Notes under the pieces: model-generated | What the model saw: only the letters and a program-made list of their open reading frames with translations | Databases searched by the model: none | What the model was told of the DNA's origin: nothing | Assembly: GCA_016125375.1 (NCBI GenBank) | Contig: WGLU01000003.1 | Location: 244,194 to 308,193, forward strand | Reading direction: 5' to 3' | DNA length: 64,000 nucleotides | Origin: Pseudomonadota bacterium | GTDB lineage: Bacteria; Pseudomonadota; Alphaproteobacteria; UBA1280; RI-95 | Shown here: positions 16,908-25,758 of the stretch, piece by piece | Layout: each line of letters opens with the position of its first letter | How positions within the stretch are numbered: position 1 is the stretch's first letter | Program-made: the position numbers and the translations under genes

Positions 16908-18443
16908 TTGGAAGACAACCGTATCGTTGCAGAACGTAAAGCCAAGTTCGACGCCTTCAGTGCGTCGACATCTGTCGCTTACCCCAATGATTTCCGCCCC
17001 ACCCATACGGCTGCCGAGGTGCTGGAAGCGTATGACGGCGTTGCAACAGCCGAAGAACTTGAGAAACTGACCGATACGGTTGCCGTGGCTGGCCGCGTGA
17101 TGTTCCTGCGCCTGTTCGGCAAGTTTGCCTTCTGCAAATTGCAGGACCGCAGCGGTCAGATTCAGGTTTCCTTCGCGATTGACGTGCTGGGTGAAGACGG
17201 CTTTGAGCAGTTCAAGAACCTCACCGATGTGGGTGACCTGATTGGCGTAACCGGTACCTTGACCCGTACCAAAACGGGCGAACTGACCGTTAAGGCTGCC
17301 ACTTTCCGTATGTTGAACAAAACCTTGCGCCCCCTGCCGGACAAGTTCCACGGCCTGACCGATGTTGAGCAGCGTTACCGCATGCGCTACGTGGACCTGA
17401 TGATGAATGCCGACGTGCGCGATGTATTCCAGAAACGCGCCGCGATTATCCGCGAGATGCGCGACTTCTTCCACGAGAAGGATTTTATCGAGGTCGAAAC
17501 CCCCATGCTGCAAGTCCAGCACGGCGGTGCGGCGGCACGCCCGTTCAAAACCCACCACAATGCGCTGGATTTAGACCTGACCTTGCGCATTGCGCCGGAG
17601 CTTTACCTCAAGCGGCTGGTTGTTGGCGGGCTGGAGCGCGTGTTCGAGATTAACCGCAACTTCCGTAACGAAGGTGTGTCGGTGCGCCACAACCCCGAGT
17701 TCACCATGATGGAAGCCTATCACGCCCACATGGACTACAACGGCATGATGGACTTTGTGGAAGAAATGGTTACCCGCATTGCCGAGAAGGTGTGCGGCGG
17801 TCTGCAAATTACCTACGGCGAGTACAGCGTGAACATGGCACGCCCGTGGCGCCGCCTGAAAATGCGTGACGCCGTGAAAGAGATTGGCGGCGCGAGCGAG
17901 GATAACCTGAAAGATCTGGGGGCGCTGCAAGCCTTTGCCAAATCTAAAGGCATCAAGACCCCCCCTCGGATTACCGAGGACTACGGCCTGCTGCTGAACA
18001 CGGTTTTTGAAGAGCTGTGCGAGGACAAGCTGATTAACCCGACGTTTATCACCGACCATCCGAAGGCGATTTCGCCGCTGGCCCGCAGCCAGGACGATAC
18101 GGACGAGTACGTCCAACGCGCCGAGCTGTTTGTGGTCGGACGTGAGCTGTCTAACCTGTTCTCGGAGCTGAATGACCCGCAGGAGCAGGCGCTGCGTTTT
18201 GCCGAGCAGGTTGCCCAGGCCGGTAAAGGGGACGATGAGGCCATGCCTTACGACCACGACTATGTGCGTGCGTTGGAATATGGCCTGATGCCCTGTGCCG
18301 GTGTCGGTATCGGGATTGACCGCCTGGTCATGCTGCTGGCCAACCAGCCGAGCATCCGCGAGGTGATTTTGTTCCCGACCCTGCGTCCGGAAGGCGGTAC
18401 TGCCGAGGCGGAGGCCGAGCACATCCACGTTGTTGGCGAATAG
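16908..18443 (+). CDS. lysS: Lysyl-tRNA synthetase, class II
   Basis: 511 aa. N-terminal OB-fold anticodon-binding domain (VAVAGRVMFLRLFGKFAFCKLQD), then the class II catalytic core: motif 2 FEINRNFRNEGVSVRHNPEFTM-like region near residue 245 and motif 3 GVGIGIDRLVMLL near residue 465. TTG start at 16908 with CCGGAG 7 bases upstream. Monocistronic, with a strong shared terminator downstream. Confidence 0.95.
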   Translation: MEDNRIVAERKAKFDAFSASTSVAYPNDFRPTHTAAEVLEAYDGVATAEELEKLTDTVAVAGRVMFLRLFGKFAFCKLQDRSGQIQVSFAIDVLGEDGFEQFKNLTDVGDLIGVTGTLTRTKTGELTVKAATFRMLNKTLRPLPDKFHGLTDVEQRYRMRYVDLMMNADVRDVFQKRAAIIREMRDFFHEKDFIEVETPMLQVQHGGAAARPFKTHHNALDLDLTLRIAPELYLKRLVVGGLERVFEINRNFRNEGVSVRHNPEFTMMEAYHAHMDYNGMMDFVEEMVTRIAEKVCGGLQITYGEYSVNMARPWRRLKMRDAVKEIGGASEDNLKDLGALQAFAKSKGIKTPPRITEDYGLLLNTVFEELCEDKLINPTFITDHPKAISPLARSQDDTDEYVQRAELFVVGRELSNLFSELNDPQEQALRFAEQVAQAGKGDDEAMPYDHDYVRALEYGLMPCAGVGIGIDRLVMLLANQPSIREVILFPTLRPEGGTAEAEAEHIHVVGE

Positions 18444-18460
18444 GCCTTGAGGCACAAACA

Positions 18461-18487
18461 AAAAAGCCGCCCCGTAGGGCGGCTTTT
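18461..18487. terminator. Bidirectional terminator lysS / protease
   Basis: GCCGCCC / GGGCGGC stem with a CGTA loop, flanked by an A-run on the left and a T-run on the right, so it can serve both convergent genes. Confidence 0.92.
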
Positions 18488-18490
18488 GCG

Positions 18491-19180
18491 TCATTGTTCC
18501 AACAGTTGGGCAATGTATGCCTTCATCTGCTCAATCGGCATGACCATCGATTGATAGGTGAGCTTGGACGTGGCGTATGCCATGCCGACCAGTTCACCTT
18601 GTTCGTTGAACACGGGGCTCCCCGAGTCGCCGTCCCTCACCGGCATGTCGGTGTACAGGTCGGTCAACGCCGCATCGTCAGCATCTTTCAGACGATTCTC
18701 GAGGGTGTCGGGCAGTGCGTTGGGGTTCACGATGCCGGCGTTTATCAGGGTGCGCCAAATGGTGCCCCTGTCGCCGTAGAAGTGAACGACACCTTCCTTG
18801 AAGGCACCGTACTTGTTGTCGAACATCACCTTGTCGCCGACAGCCGGATTGGCCGCCGCTTGCGTGACCACCGGCAGCCCGTGGGGCGCGGTGAACTCGA
18901 TGATGGCGATGTCCCCGTATGGGCCGCTTTCCGGAAACGTCAAGATGCGGGCGATTGCCGGCAGATCGAGGTTATTGGGAAAGCGAACATTGACGGGTTT
19001 TCCCCGCCCCACAACATGGGCGCAGGTCACCAGCCGGTGCGTGTCGATGGCAAAAGCCTGACCGGTCCAGTAGGTCGTGAAGCTTTTCCAGAATAGGAAC
19101 CGGTCGATGGAGCCGATTTCAACTTTGATACGAAAGCCCTGAATGCGGGCGTGCTTGGGGGGTGTGTCCTTTTCGGACAT
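18491..19180 (-). CDS. Trypsin-like serine protease, apparently cytoplasmic
   Basis: 229 aa chymotrypsin-fold protein with an intact triad: His in TCAHVVG near residue 54, Asp in YGDIAIIEF near residue 88 and Ser in RDGDSGSPVFN near residue 191. There is no signal peptide (MSEKDTPPKHARIQG) and no PDZ domain, unlike DegP/HtrA. Either it acts inside the cell or it uses an unrecognised export route. Monocistronic; substrate unknown. Confidence 0.82.
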   Translation of the reverse strand: MSEKDTPPKHARIQGFRIKVEIGSIDRFLFWKSFTTYWTGQAFAIDTHRLVTCAHVVGRGKPVNVRFPNNLDLPAIARILTFPESGPYGDIAIIEFTAPHGLPVVTQAAANPAVGDKVMFDNKYGAFKEGVVHFYGDRGTIWRTLINAGIVNPNALPDTLENRLKDADDAALTDLYTDMPVRDGDSGSPVFNEQGELVGMAYATSKLTYQSMVMPIEQMKAYIAQLLEQ

Positions 19181-19286
19181 GGCAACCTCGGCGTATGAGG
19201 TTGAAGCTTAAAAGACAGATACAAAAAGTGAAGGGGTAGATAACTGAACTGTGCGGTATCTTAGGTTAACTTTAGCTTGATGCCAA

Positions 19287-19315
19287 AAGAAAAAAGACCT
19301 GCCTATGCGGCAGGT
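19287..19315 (-). terminator. Terminator after 19334-20020 gene
   Basis: ACCTGCC / GGCAGGT stem; the A-rich left flank is a U-tract on the minus strand. Confidence 0.85.
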
Positions 19316-19333
19316 ACTCTTTAAAGTGAACGC

Positions 19334-20020
19334 CTAGTGGATTGTCCGCTGGCTGCTCCCGGCGCGGCGGAGCATATCCTCCAGCTTGTCCATCATGGCA
19401 CCTTCGCTGACAACGCTATGGCTGTGGATGTGGCGGAGGACAGACTGGTAAATCAACTTGTGCGCAGGGGCAATGTCAGGCCCCAGCATAGCGTGCTCAG
19501 GCACGGCAATCACTTCCAGATTGTTACGTGTCGGCGCGCAGAGCTGCGCCTGTTCGGCGGTAATCTGCACAGCCCAGCACAGGCCCTGTACGGGCGTGGG
19601 CTGTTTTGTAATTGGGTCGTCGAAGCTCAGCATGGGAGCAGCGGCAATGCGGTCTGCATCAAGTAGATGCACGTCCAATGCCTTAAAGAATACATCGCCC
19701 AGTGTCGTTTTGATGGCGCGTACAAGGCTGTTATTTGCGGGCTGTGCATCCTCGCTGGCCATGCTGCCGACAAAACGGATGTTGGCGGTTTTCAAGTCGG
19801 TGTGGCGGGTCATCACAAACTTGCGGATACCATCTTCGATGTACCAGAACACCACACAGGCCGCCACCGCACCTTTATGCTGGCTGGCGATGTACATCTT
19901 CTGTCCATACAGCAGGCTGACAAGCTTTTCGGCAATGCCTGCGCGCAGGCGGATAATCCCACGGTAAAACAAGTCAGCAAAGCTGTCTGTCCGTGTCTTT
20001 TCCGGTGATGTGTGTGGCAT
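19334..20020 (-). CDS. Hypothetical protein, possible degenerate Nudix-like fold
   Basis: 228 aa soluble protein. The core (KGAVAACVVFWYIEDGIRKF, then IRFVGSMASEDAQPAN...LVRAIKTTLGD) has the rhythm of a Nudix domain, but the REXXEE catalytic glutamates are missing, so I treat this as a weak resemblance only. No signal or membrane spans. Divergent from the helicase gene. Function unknown. Confidence 0.6.
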   Translation of the reverse strand: MPHTSPEKTRTDSFADLFYRGIIRLRAGIAEKLVSLLYGQKMYIASQHKGAVAACVVFWYIEDGIRKFVMTRHTDLKTANIRFVGSMASEDAQPANNSLVRAIKTTLGDVFFKALDVHLLDADRIAAAPMLSFDDPITKQPTPVQGLCWAVQITAEQAQLCAPTRNNLEVIAVPEHAMLGPDIAPAHKLIYQSVLRHIHSHSVVSEGAMMDKLEDMLRRAGSSQRTIH

Positions 20021-20025
20021 GGGTT

Positions 20026-20054
20026 TTCCTTTCAGGTAACCAATCTGTTATAAT
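20026..20054 (+). promoter_or_regulatory. Possible promoter for the helicase gene
   Basis: TATAAT at 20049-20054 with a poor -35 (TTCCTT at 20026-20031, 17-base spacer), in the divergent region about 105 bases upstream of the helicase start. Confidence 0.4.
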
Positions 20055-20159
20055 CCCTCGCCGATTACCTTTCAAGGCGCTATGATACGCCGTAAGTTAG
20101 CAAAGCCAAGCGTTTTTGCGCCTTTTGAGAATAAATAATTTATTTTGGGAACCGTTGGC

Positions 20160-22364
20160 ATGACCTATCTTGACCGCCTGAATCCGCCACAAAAACAAGC
20201 CGTCCAGACAACCGACGGCGCTGTGCTGGTGTTGGCCGGGGCGGGGACAGGTAAAACATCGGTTTTGACCAGTCGTTTGGCGTATATTCTGATGCAGGGG
20301 TTTGCGATGCCCAATCAGGTGCTGGCCGTCACCTTTACCAACAAGGCCGCGCGGGAGATGACCGAACGGGTGGAAGATCTGCTCCAGCGCCCGGCCGCGG
20401 GCATGTGGATGGGCACCTTCCATGCGCTGGCGGCGCGCATCCTCCGCCGTCATGCCGAGCTGGTCAACCGTGACAGCAACTTCACCATCTTGGACATGGA
20501 CGATCAGGCGCGTTTGCTTAAACAGATTCTGGCCGACCGCGGTATTGACGAAAAACAACACCCGGCCAAAACGCTGGTGCACATCATCAGCAGTTGGAAA
20601 GACAATGGCTGGCTGCCGGAAGAAGTGCCGACCGACCATGCGGGCAAGTTTGCCGGCGGGCGTGCCATTGAGCTCTACCGGGAGTATCAGGCGCGCCTGG
20701 AGCGCCTGAACGCCTGTGACTTTGGCGACTTGCTGCTGCTCAATCTTGTTGTCTGGAAGCGTTATCCGGATATTGCCGCCCGTTACCAGCAACAGTTCAA
20801 GTACATTCTGGTGGATGAGTATCAGGATACCAACGTGGTGCAATACCTGTGGCTGCGGATGCTGGCCATGGGGCATGGCAACATCTGCGTGGTGGGGGAT
20901 GATGACCAGTCCATTTATGGCTGGCGCGGCGCACAGGTGGGGAACATTCTGCGTTTCGAGAAGGATTATCCGGGCGCGGCGGTGATTCGCTTAGAGCAGA
21001 ACTACCGCTCTACCGGGCACATTCTGAACGCAGCAGCAAGCCTGATTGCCCACAATGAAAACCGCCACGACAAGACCCTCTGGACCGAAGACGACCACGG
21101 CAAGCCGGTGGAAATCCACACCACGTGGGACGATCGGGAGGAAGCCCGCATCGTCGCCGGTGAAGTGGAAGCCCATGTGAGCAAGGGCGGCAGTTACGCC
21201 GACTGCGCCATTCTGGTGCGCGCAGCCGCACAGACTCGTTCTTTTGAGGAGCAGTTCGTCCAGCAGGCTATCCCCTATCAGGTGGTTGGCGGCCTTAAGT
21301 TCTATGAGCGTAAGGAAATTCGCGACGCGCTGGCCTACCTGCGTTTAGCTGCCGTACCGCAGGACGATCTGGCGCTGGAGCGCATCATCAACACCCCCAA
21401 ACGCGGGGTGGGCGATGGCGCGCTGAATACCATCCGCGACCGCTCCCGCGGGCTCCTGCAAACCAGCCTGTTCGAGGCGTTGGAACTCTGCGTGAACGAG
21501 GGTGCCATTACCGGCAAGGCTAAAACCAACCTGCAGGACTTTGTGGCCATGCTCAAGGGCTGGCAGCTGCTGGTGCGTGACTGGCCGCCCAGCCAGTTAA
21601 TGGAAAAAATCCTTGAGGAAAGCGGCTACGTGCAGATGCTGCAAGAGGATAAAAACAAGGAAGAGGCCAAGGGCCGTCTGGACAACTTGAAGGAACTTGT
21701 CCGCGCGATGGAAGAGTATGACGATGTGCCGTCATTCCTTGAGCATGTGTCGCTGGTGATGGATGTTGAGCCGGAGGAAAACCAGCGCGCGGTGATGATG
21801 ATGACCGTCCACGCAGCCAAAGGGCTGGAGTTTGATACCGTTTTCCTGCCCGGGTTTGAAGAGGGGCTGTTCCCCCACCAGCGCAGCCTGAACGAAACGG
21901 GTGAAAAAGGACTGGAAGAAGAACGCCGACTCGCCTACGTGGCCATTACCCGCGCGCGGCGCCGCTTGGTGATTTTGCACGCCTCGTCCCGCCGGTTGTA
22001 CGGGTCGTACCAGCCGAGCATGCCGTCGCGGTTCCTCGCCGAGTTGCCGGATGACAGCATTGAGTATATCCAGAACACCACCGCTGCCATGCGCACATGG
22101 GGTGCTGGCGGGCAGGGCGGTTACGGCAGCGGCTACGGCGCACGTCGCAGCAATGCGCCTCTTTTCGGTAGTGCGCCGATAGAAATGGATGACATGGCCG
22201 AGCAGGGTTATGAACTGGGCAGCCGCGTCTTCCACGACAAGTTCGGCTACGGGCGTATCAAGCGCTTCGAGGGCGAGGGCAATGCCCGCAAGATTATCGT
22301 CGCGTTCGAGAAAGCGGGGGAGAAAAAGCTCCTCGCCAGCCTTGCCAACCTGCGTGTGGCATAA
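20160..22364 (+). CDS. UvrD/PcrA-type ATP-dependent DNA helicase
   Basis: 734 aa superfamily 1A helicase with 3'-5' polarity by family. Motifs in order: Q motif LNPPQKQAV, Walker A AGAGTGKTSV, Ia TFTNKAAREM, II VDEYQDTN, III VGDDDQSIYGWRGA, IV LEQNYRST, V TVHAAKGLEFD and VI VAITRARRRL. The C-terminal tail (GSRVFHDKFGYGRIKRFEG) is the Tudor-like PcrA/UvrD tail that binds RNA polymerase. Acts in nucleotide excision and mismatch repair. Start ATG 20160; a TTG five codons earlier is the alternative. Its stop overlaps the ispE start by one base. Confidence 0.93.
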   Translation: MTYLDRLNPPQKQAVQTTDGAVLVLAGAGTGKTSVLTSRLAYILMQGFAMPNQVLAVTFTNKAAREMTERVEDLLQRPAAGMWMGTFHALAARILRRHAELVNRDSNFTILDMDDQARLLKQILADRGIDEKQHPAKTLVHIISSWKDNGWLPEEVPTDHAGKFAGGRAIELYREYQARLERLNACDFGDLLLLNLVVWKRYPDIAARYQQQFKYILVDEYQDTNVVQYLWLRMLAMGHGNICVVGDDDQSIYGWRGAQVGNILRFEKDYPGAAVIRLEQNYRSTGHILNAAASLIAHNENRHDKTLWTEDDHGKPVEIHTTWDDREEARIVAGEVEAHVSKGGSYADCAILVRAAAQTRSFEEQFVQQAIPYQVVGGLKFYERKEIRDALAYLRLAAVPQDDLALERIINTPKRGVGDGALNTIRDRSRGLLQTSLFEALELCVNEGAITGKAKTNLQDFVAMLKGWQLLVRDWPPSQLMEKILEESGYVQMLQEDKNKEEAKGRLDNLKELVRAMEEYDDVPSFLEHVSLVMDVEPEENQRAVMMMTVHAAKGLEFDTVFLPGFEEGLFPHQRSLNETGEKGLEEERRLAYVAITRARRRLVILHASSRRLYGSYQPSMPSRFLAELPDDSIEYIQNTTAAMRTWGAGGQGGYGSGYGARRSNAPLFGSAPIEMDDMAEQGYELGSRVFHDKFGYGRIKRFEGEGNARKIIVAFEKAGEKKLLASLANLRVA

Positions 22365-23227
22365 TGCACCTTAAAAGCCCCGCCAAGCTGAACCTGTGCC
22401 TGCGTGTGATTGGCCGCAGGGACGATGGGCATCATGCGCTGCAAAGTCTGGTTACCTTTGTGGATGTGGCCGACACGCTCACCTTTACCCCATCAGATAC
22501 GTTGAGTTTTCAGGCGCCCTCTCACCTCCCGCTGGGGGCGGATAACCTGTGCCTTAAAGCTGCTGAAGTGTTTGGGCGTGCGATAGGGGCTTCTATCACT
22601 GGCCGTTTGGTGCTGGAGAAAGATATCCCTGTGGGTGCAGGTCTGGGGGGTGGCACCATGAATGGCGCCATGACCCTGCGGATGTTGAATAAGCTGTATG
22701 ACTATCCTCTGGCTGAACCGGACCTGCTTGGGCTGGCAAGTCATCTGGGGGCAGACGGTGTTGTTTGTGCCTACGGCAAACCGGCTTGGGTGGAGGGTAC
22801 GGGCAACCGTGTGGCACCCGTCCTTGCCATGCCCAAAGCATGGGCAGTGTTGGTCTGGCCGGGGCAAGGGCTGGCGACAAAGCAAGTCTTTACCTATAGG
22901 CCTATTGAGATGCGCCCGCTGGTCACCCCGCCTGCTAAAGGGTGGACGCATTTGCCTGACTTGCTGGATTGGCTCGCCGAAGAGGGCGGCAACAGCCTGC
23001 TGGATAACGCAGTGGCGCTACTGCCTGATGTGGTACTGGCACGGGAGGCGCTGCTACAGACAGATGGGTGCCTCTATGCCGATATGACGGGCAGTGGTTC
23101 TGCTTGTTTCGGGTTGTTCGCGGATGCATCTGCCGCGCAGGATGCTGCGCGGTCCCTAAAAAACACGCACCCGATGTGGTGGGTGCGTGCAGGGAGAATG
23201 CTGACGAACGTGTTTGACGCAGCCTAG
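22364..23227 (+). CDS. ispE: 4-diphosphocytidyl-2-C-methyl-D-erythritol kinase
   Basis: 287 aa GHMP kinase of the MEP isoprenoid pathway. Motif 1 SPAKLNLCLRVIGRRDDGHH with catalytic Lys 8, ATP loop PVGAGLGGGTMNGAM near residue 90, catalytic Asp in HLGADGVV near residue 129 and motif 3 MTGSGSACFGLF near residue 243. Start overlaps the helicase stop (TAATG). The 3' end overlaps the convergent exported protein by four bases. Confidence 0.92.
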   Translation: MHLKSPAKLNLCLRVIGRRDDGHHALQSLVTFVDVADTLTFTPSDTLSFQAPSHLPLGADNLCLKAAEVFGRAIGASITGRLVLEKDIPVGAGLGGGTMNGAMTLRMLNKLYDYPLAEPDLLGLASHLGADGVVCAYGKPAWVEGTGNRVAPVLAMPKAWAVLVWPGQGLATKQVFTYRPIEMRPLVTPPAKGWTHLPDLLDWLAEEGGNSLLDNAVALLPDVVLAREALLQTDGCLYADMTGSGSACFGLFADASAAQDAARSLKNTHPMWWVRAGRMLTNVFDAA

Positions 23228-23604
23228 CGGATAACATCTTCTGGCAGTTGGCATTCGGCGCGAACAACCGCGGTCGTTACGTATTTGCCTTCTTTAGCCA
23301 GCATGTCGTAGAACTTTTTGTAGGAATCGAACGTCTCGTCAAACTTGGGCTGGATGCACATGGTCTGCTCACCTTCCTTGCCCCAGCCGACAATACTGTA
23401 GCTGTCAAAATGGTTCATTTCCGCTTCGGCGGCGTTAATGGCCTTTTGCAGGGCGGCACGGTCAATACCGCTGCCCGGGCTGCCAAAGTGAATGCGCAGT
23501 GTGCGTGGATGGTTGGGATCTTCATCCTGCTTGGGCAAGACTTGCGCAAAAGCGGGCACGGTTACAGCGCAGAACAGGGCGGTCAGGCACAGGTGACGGA
23601 ACAT
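23224..23604 (-). CDS. Exported hypothetical protein, 126 aa
   Basis: Signal peptide MFRHLCLTALFCAVTVPAFA followed by a ~105-residue mature domain with two cysteines (TMCIQPKF, RAECQLPED), possibly disulfide-bonded. Start ATG 23604 has AAGGAG about 7 bases upstream; the longer frame lacks a site. Not recognised. Convergent with ispE and divergent from prmA. Confidence 0.7.
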   Translation of the reverse strand: MFRHLCLTALFCAVTVPAFAQVLPKQDEDPNHPRTLRIHFGSPGSGIDRAALQKAINAAEAEMNHFDSYSIVGWGKEGEQTMCIQPKFDETFDSYKKFYDMLAKEGKYVTTAVVRAECQLPEDVIR

Positions 23605-23706
23605 GCGGGTTCTCCTTACTCGGTATGTGCGCAAAATAAGTGGCAGGCGCGAGGGATATTATAGTAACCTCCCCCGCAGATGACCAGTAATTAAGGATAC
23701 CACCAG

Positions 23707-24582
23707 ATGACCGACCAAAACCTTGCCGGATGGCGCTTTGATACTGAAACGCCAGACAGTCTGCTGCCCCTTTACGAGCAGGCTGTAGAGAATCTGGGCG
23801 GCGCACTGGACGTAGCGGAAGGCAGCAAGCCCGGTTATTGGAAACTCTCCGCTTTTTTTGATGCGGCAGATGACAAGGCCCACATTATTGCAGGCTTGGC
23901 TGTGGTTGCCAAAATTACCGGCCAGAATATGGATGTTACCTTGAGCGATGTGCCGCACGTGGACTGGCAGGCAAAGGCGCTGGCGGATTTTCCGCCCTTT
24001 GCCATTGGCCGCTTTTTTGTGCATGGCTACGATGTGGCAGTGCCTGCGGGTCTGGTAGGACTTAAGGTGCCTGCTGCGATGGCCTTTGGCAGTGGCGAGC
24101 ACGCCACGACCGAGGGCTGCCTGCGCCTGTACGAAACACTGACCGCAGAGCGGACCTTCAAAAACGGTCTGGATATGGGCGCGGGTTCGGGCATTCTGGC
24201 ACTGGCTGCTGCAAAGGTGCAAAAAACGCCGTTCCTTGCGGTGGATATTGACGAACCGTCGGTGCGTATCTGCGATGAGAATATGCACGATAACGGTGTA
24301 GCCAAGACAGTTACGAGCGTGTGCGGTGATGGTTTTGATGCGCCAGAAGTGGCTACACGTGCCCCTTACGACCTGATTTTTGCCAATATCCTCAAAAACC
24401 CGCTGATTGCTATGGCTGAAGATCTTGTTGCCGTGCTGGCTGGCGGCGGTGTGTGTATCCTGTCCGGCTTTACGGATGATCAGGAGGCGGATGTAACAGC
24501 TACGTATACAGCCCTTGGGCTGACAGTTCAGCATGCCGAGCGCCTGCGCGGCTGGGTGGCTTTGGCCCTCAAAAAGAACTGA
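23707..24582 (+). CDS. prmA: Ribosomal protein L11 methyltransferase
   Basis: 291 aa. An N-terminal L11-recognition domain precedes the PrmA SAM domain: MAFGSGEHATTEGCLRLYE, motif I LDMGAGSGILALAAAK, LAVDIDEPSV and the catalytic-pocket FANILKNPLI (family N(I/L)xxxP motif). C-terminal LSGFTDDQEADV and GWVALALKK are typical. It trimethylates L11 on free protein or 50S intermediates. Confidence 0.93.
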   Translation: MTDQNLAGWRFDTETPDSLLPLYEQAVENLGGALDVAEGSKPGYWKLSAFFDAADDKAHIIAGLAVVAKITGQNMDVTLSDVPHVDWQAKALADFPPFAIGRFFVHGYDVAVPAGLVGLKVPAAMAFGSGEHATTEGCLRLYETLTAERTFKNGLDMGAGSGILALAAAKVQKTPFLAVDIDEPSVRICDENMHDNGVAKTVTSVCGDGFDAPEVATRAPYDLIFANILKNPLIAMAEDLVAVLAGGGVCILSGFTDDQEADVTATYTALGLTVQHAERLRGWVALALKKN

Positions 24583-24603
24583 ACATAAAATACTTGCTCC
24601 CAT

Positions 24604-24636
24604 GCGCCTGGCCCGATAGGCTGGGCGCTGTTTTTT
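24604..24636 (+). terminator. Terminator after prmA
   Basis: GCGCC...GGCC / GGCT...GGCGC stem with a CGATA loop, then TGTTTTTT. It is immediately followed by a pyrimidine-rich leader (24640-24656) of the next gene. Confidence 0.75.
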
Positions 24637-24673
24637 ACGCCCTTTCCCTTTTTCACGCCTGCGGGAGATCCCG

Positions 24674-25114
24674 ATGCGTAACAATCCCCTTCATGTCGTG
24701 GGCAATATCGCCCGCTTCTTCTACTGGCCGGGGCTGATTGCCTCTGTCGCTCTCGGCATTGCCACATTCGCGTACTGCCCGTTCGTCTGGGCGGGGGCGC
24801 TGGTGGTGCTGTACGGCTTTTTCAGCACGGGCATCCTGAGCCTGGTGTTCATGCAGGACATCAAGAACTGGGACGCTGACCGCCGCTACGTCGGCGCACG
24901 TGCCGCTGTGCTGACCGAACCGATCCGCCGTTACTGGAGTGTGCTGAACATCCTGTCCACCGGTCTGGCGAAGACGGGCGGTTTCGGCCTTGGCTTGTCG
25001 CTGGCCGTCATCCTGACCGGCGGGCTGACTGTCGCTGCGGCCATCACGCTCGTTCCGGCTGTGCTGTTGCTGCTTGCAGCGACCGTATTCCGTCTGAGCG
25101 CCTCGAACGCCTGA
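24674..25114 (+). CDS. Small integral membrane protein, paralogue A
   Basis: 146 aa with about four membrane spans in two pairs around the hydrophilic loop DIKNWDADRRYVGARA. Distinctive segment FAYCPFVWAGALVVLYGF. Similar in size, order of spans and the CP[FY].WAGA element to the next gene, so the two look like old tandem duplicates. The start ATG 24674 follows GGGAG. It has its own pyrimidine-rich leader and terminator. Function unknown. Confidence 0.7.
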   Translation: MRNNPLHVVGNIARFFYWPGLIASVALGIATFAYCPFVWAGALVVLYGFFSTGILSLVFMQDIKNWDADRRYVGARAAVLTEPIRRYWSVLNILSTGLAKTGGFGLGLSLAVILTGGLTVAAAITLVPAVLLLLAATVFRLSASNA

Positions 25115-25126
25115 AGCAAAACGACA

Positions 25127-25155
25127 AACGCCCCCCCCCAAGGGGGCGTTTTTTT
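25127..25155 (+). terminator. Terminator after paralogue A
   Basis: AACGCCCCC / GGGGGCGTT stem followed by TTTTT. The sequence ACAAACG (25124-25130) lies at its base. Confidence 0.92.
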
Positions 25156-25170
25156 ATGGTAAGAATCCGC

Positions 25171-25206
25171 TTGCCAGAGTCTTTAGGTCCGGCTAATTTG
25201 TATACA
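25171..25206 (+). promoter_or_regulatory. Promoter with adjacent TGTATACA palindrome
   Basis: TTGCCA (25171-25176), 17-base spacer, TAATTT (25194-25199); the palindrome TGTATACA (25199-25206) starts at the last base of the -10 and covers the expected start site. Alternatively TATACA itself is the -10. About 60 bases upstream of the membrane paralogue B start. Confidence 0.5.
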
Positions 25207-25262
25207 GTTTTTGAGTTCTCTAGACCTTTTCCTTAGTTTATTTCATTGGCGGGAGTCGTTTC

Positions 25263-25715
25263 ATGCATCGACCGCTGTACCTTGTGGGGTATATTGCCCA
25301 CTATTCTCAAATCCCCGGATTGTTTTTGGCCTTTATCGCGGCTATTGGCACCCTCGTGCGCTGCCCTTACGAATGGGCAGGTGCTGTGGGTGCGCTGGCT
25401 GGCATTGTGCTGGCCGCACTTGTTGCCCTGATCTACCGCAAGGAGCTCAGAGCATGGCGTACCGACCGTCCGGAATTGCGGAGCATGTCGTCTGTGGGCG
25501 ACGAAATCCAGACCGGATTGGACACAGCACGCATGCTGATGTCGGTCATCTTGATGTTGGCAGCGTCATATGCCTTTGCCGTCACCATGTTCAACATCTA
25601 CATGATCTACCTAGGTGTGACTGGTCTGACACTGGCTATGGCTGTGACCGTTGTACTGACATTGGTCTGCTTTATCGGCTACGAACGGTACCAACCCGTA
25701 TTTTGCCACGTCTGA
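25263..25715 (+). CDS. Small integral membrane protein, paralogue B
   Basis: 150 aa with two pairs of hydrophobic spans (IPGLFLAFIAAIGTLV, WAGAVGALAGIVLAALVALIY, then two C-terminal spans) around the loop RKELRAWRTDRPELR. It shares the CPYEWAGA element and layout with paralogue A. ATG 25263 follows GGGAG at modest distance. Flanked by its own TGTATACA promoter, pyrimidine-rich leader and strong terminator. Function unknown. Confidence 0.7.
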   Translation: MHRPLYLVGYIAHYSQIPGLFLAFIAAIGTLVRCPYEWAGAVGALAGIVLAALVALIYRKELRAWRTDRPELRSMSSVGDEIQTGLDTARMLMSVILMLAASYAFAVTMFNIYMIYLGVTGLTLAMAVTVVLTLVCFIGYERYQPVFCHV

Positions 25716-25725
25716 AAAACGACAA

Positions 25726-25756
25726 ACGCCCCCGAGTTATCGGGGGCGTTTTTTTC
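25726..25756 (+). terminator. Terminator after paralogue B
   Basis: ACGCCCCCG / CGGGGGCGT stem then T7. ACAAACG (25722-25728) overlaps the stem base. Also usable by the convergent ferredoxin gene. Confidence 0.93.
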
Positions 25757-25758
25757 GT

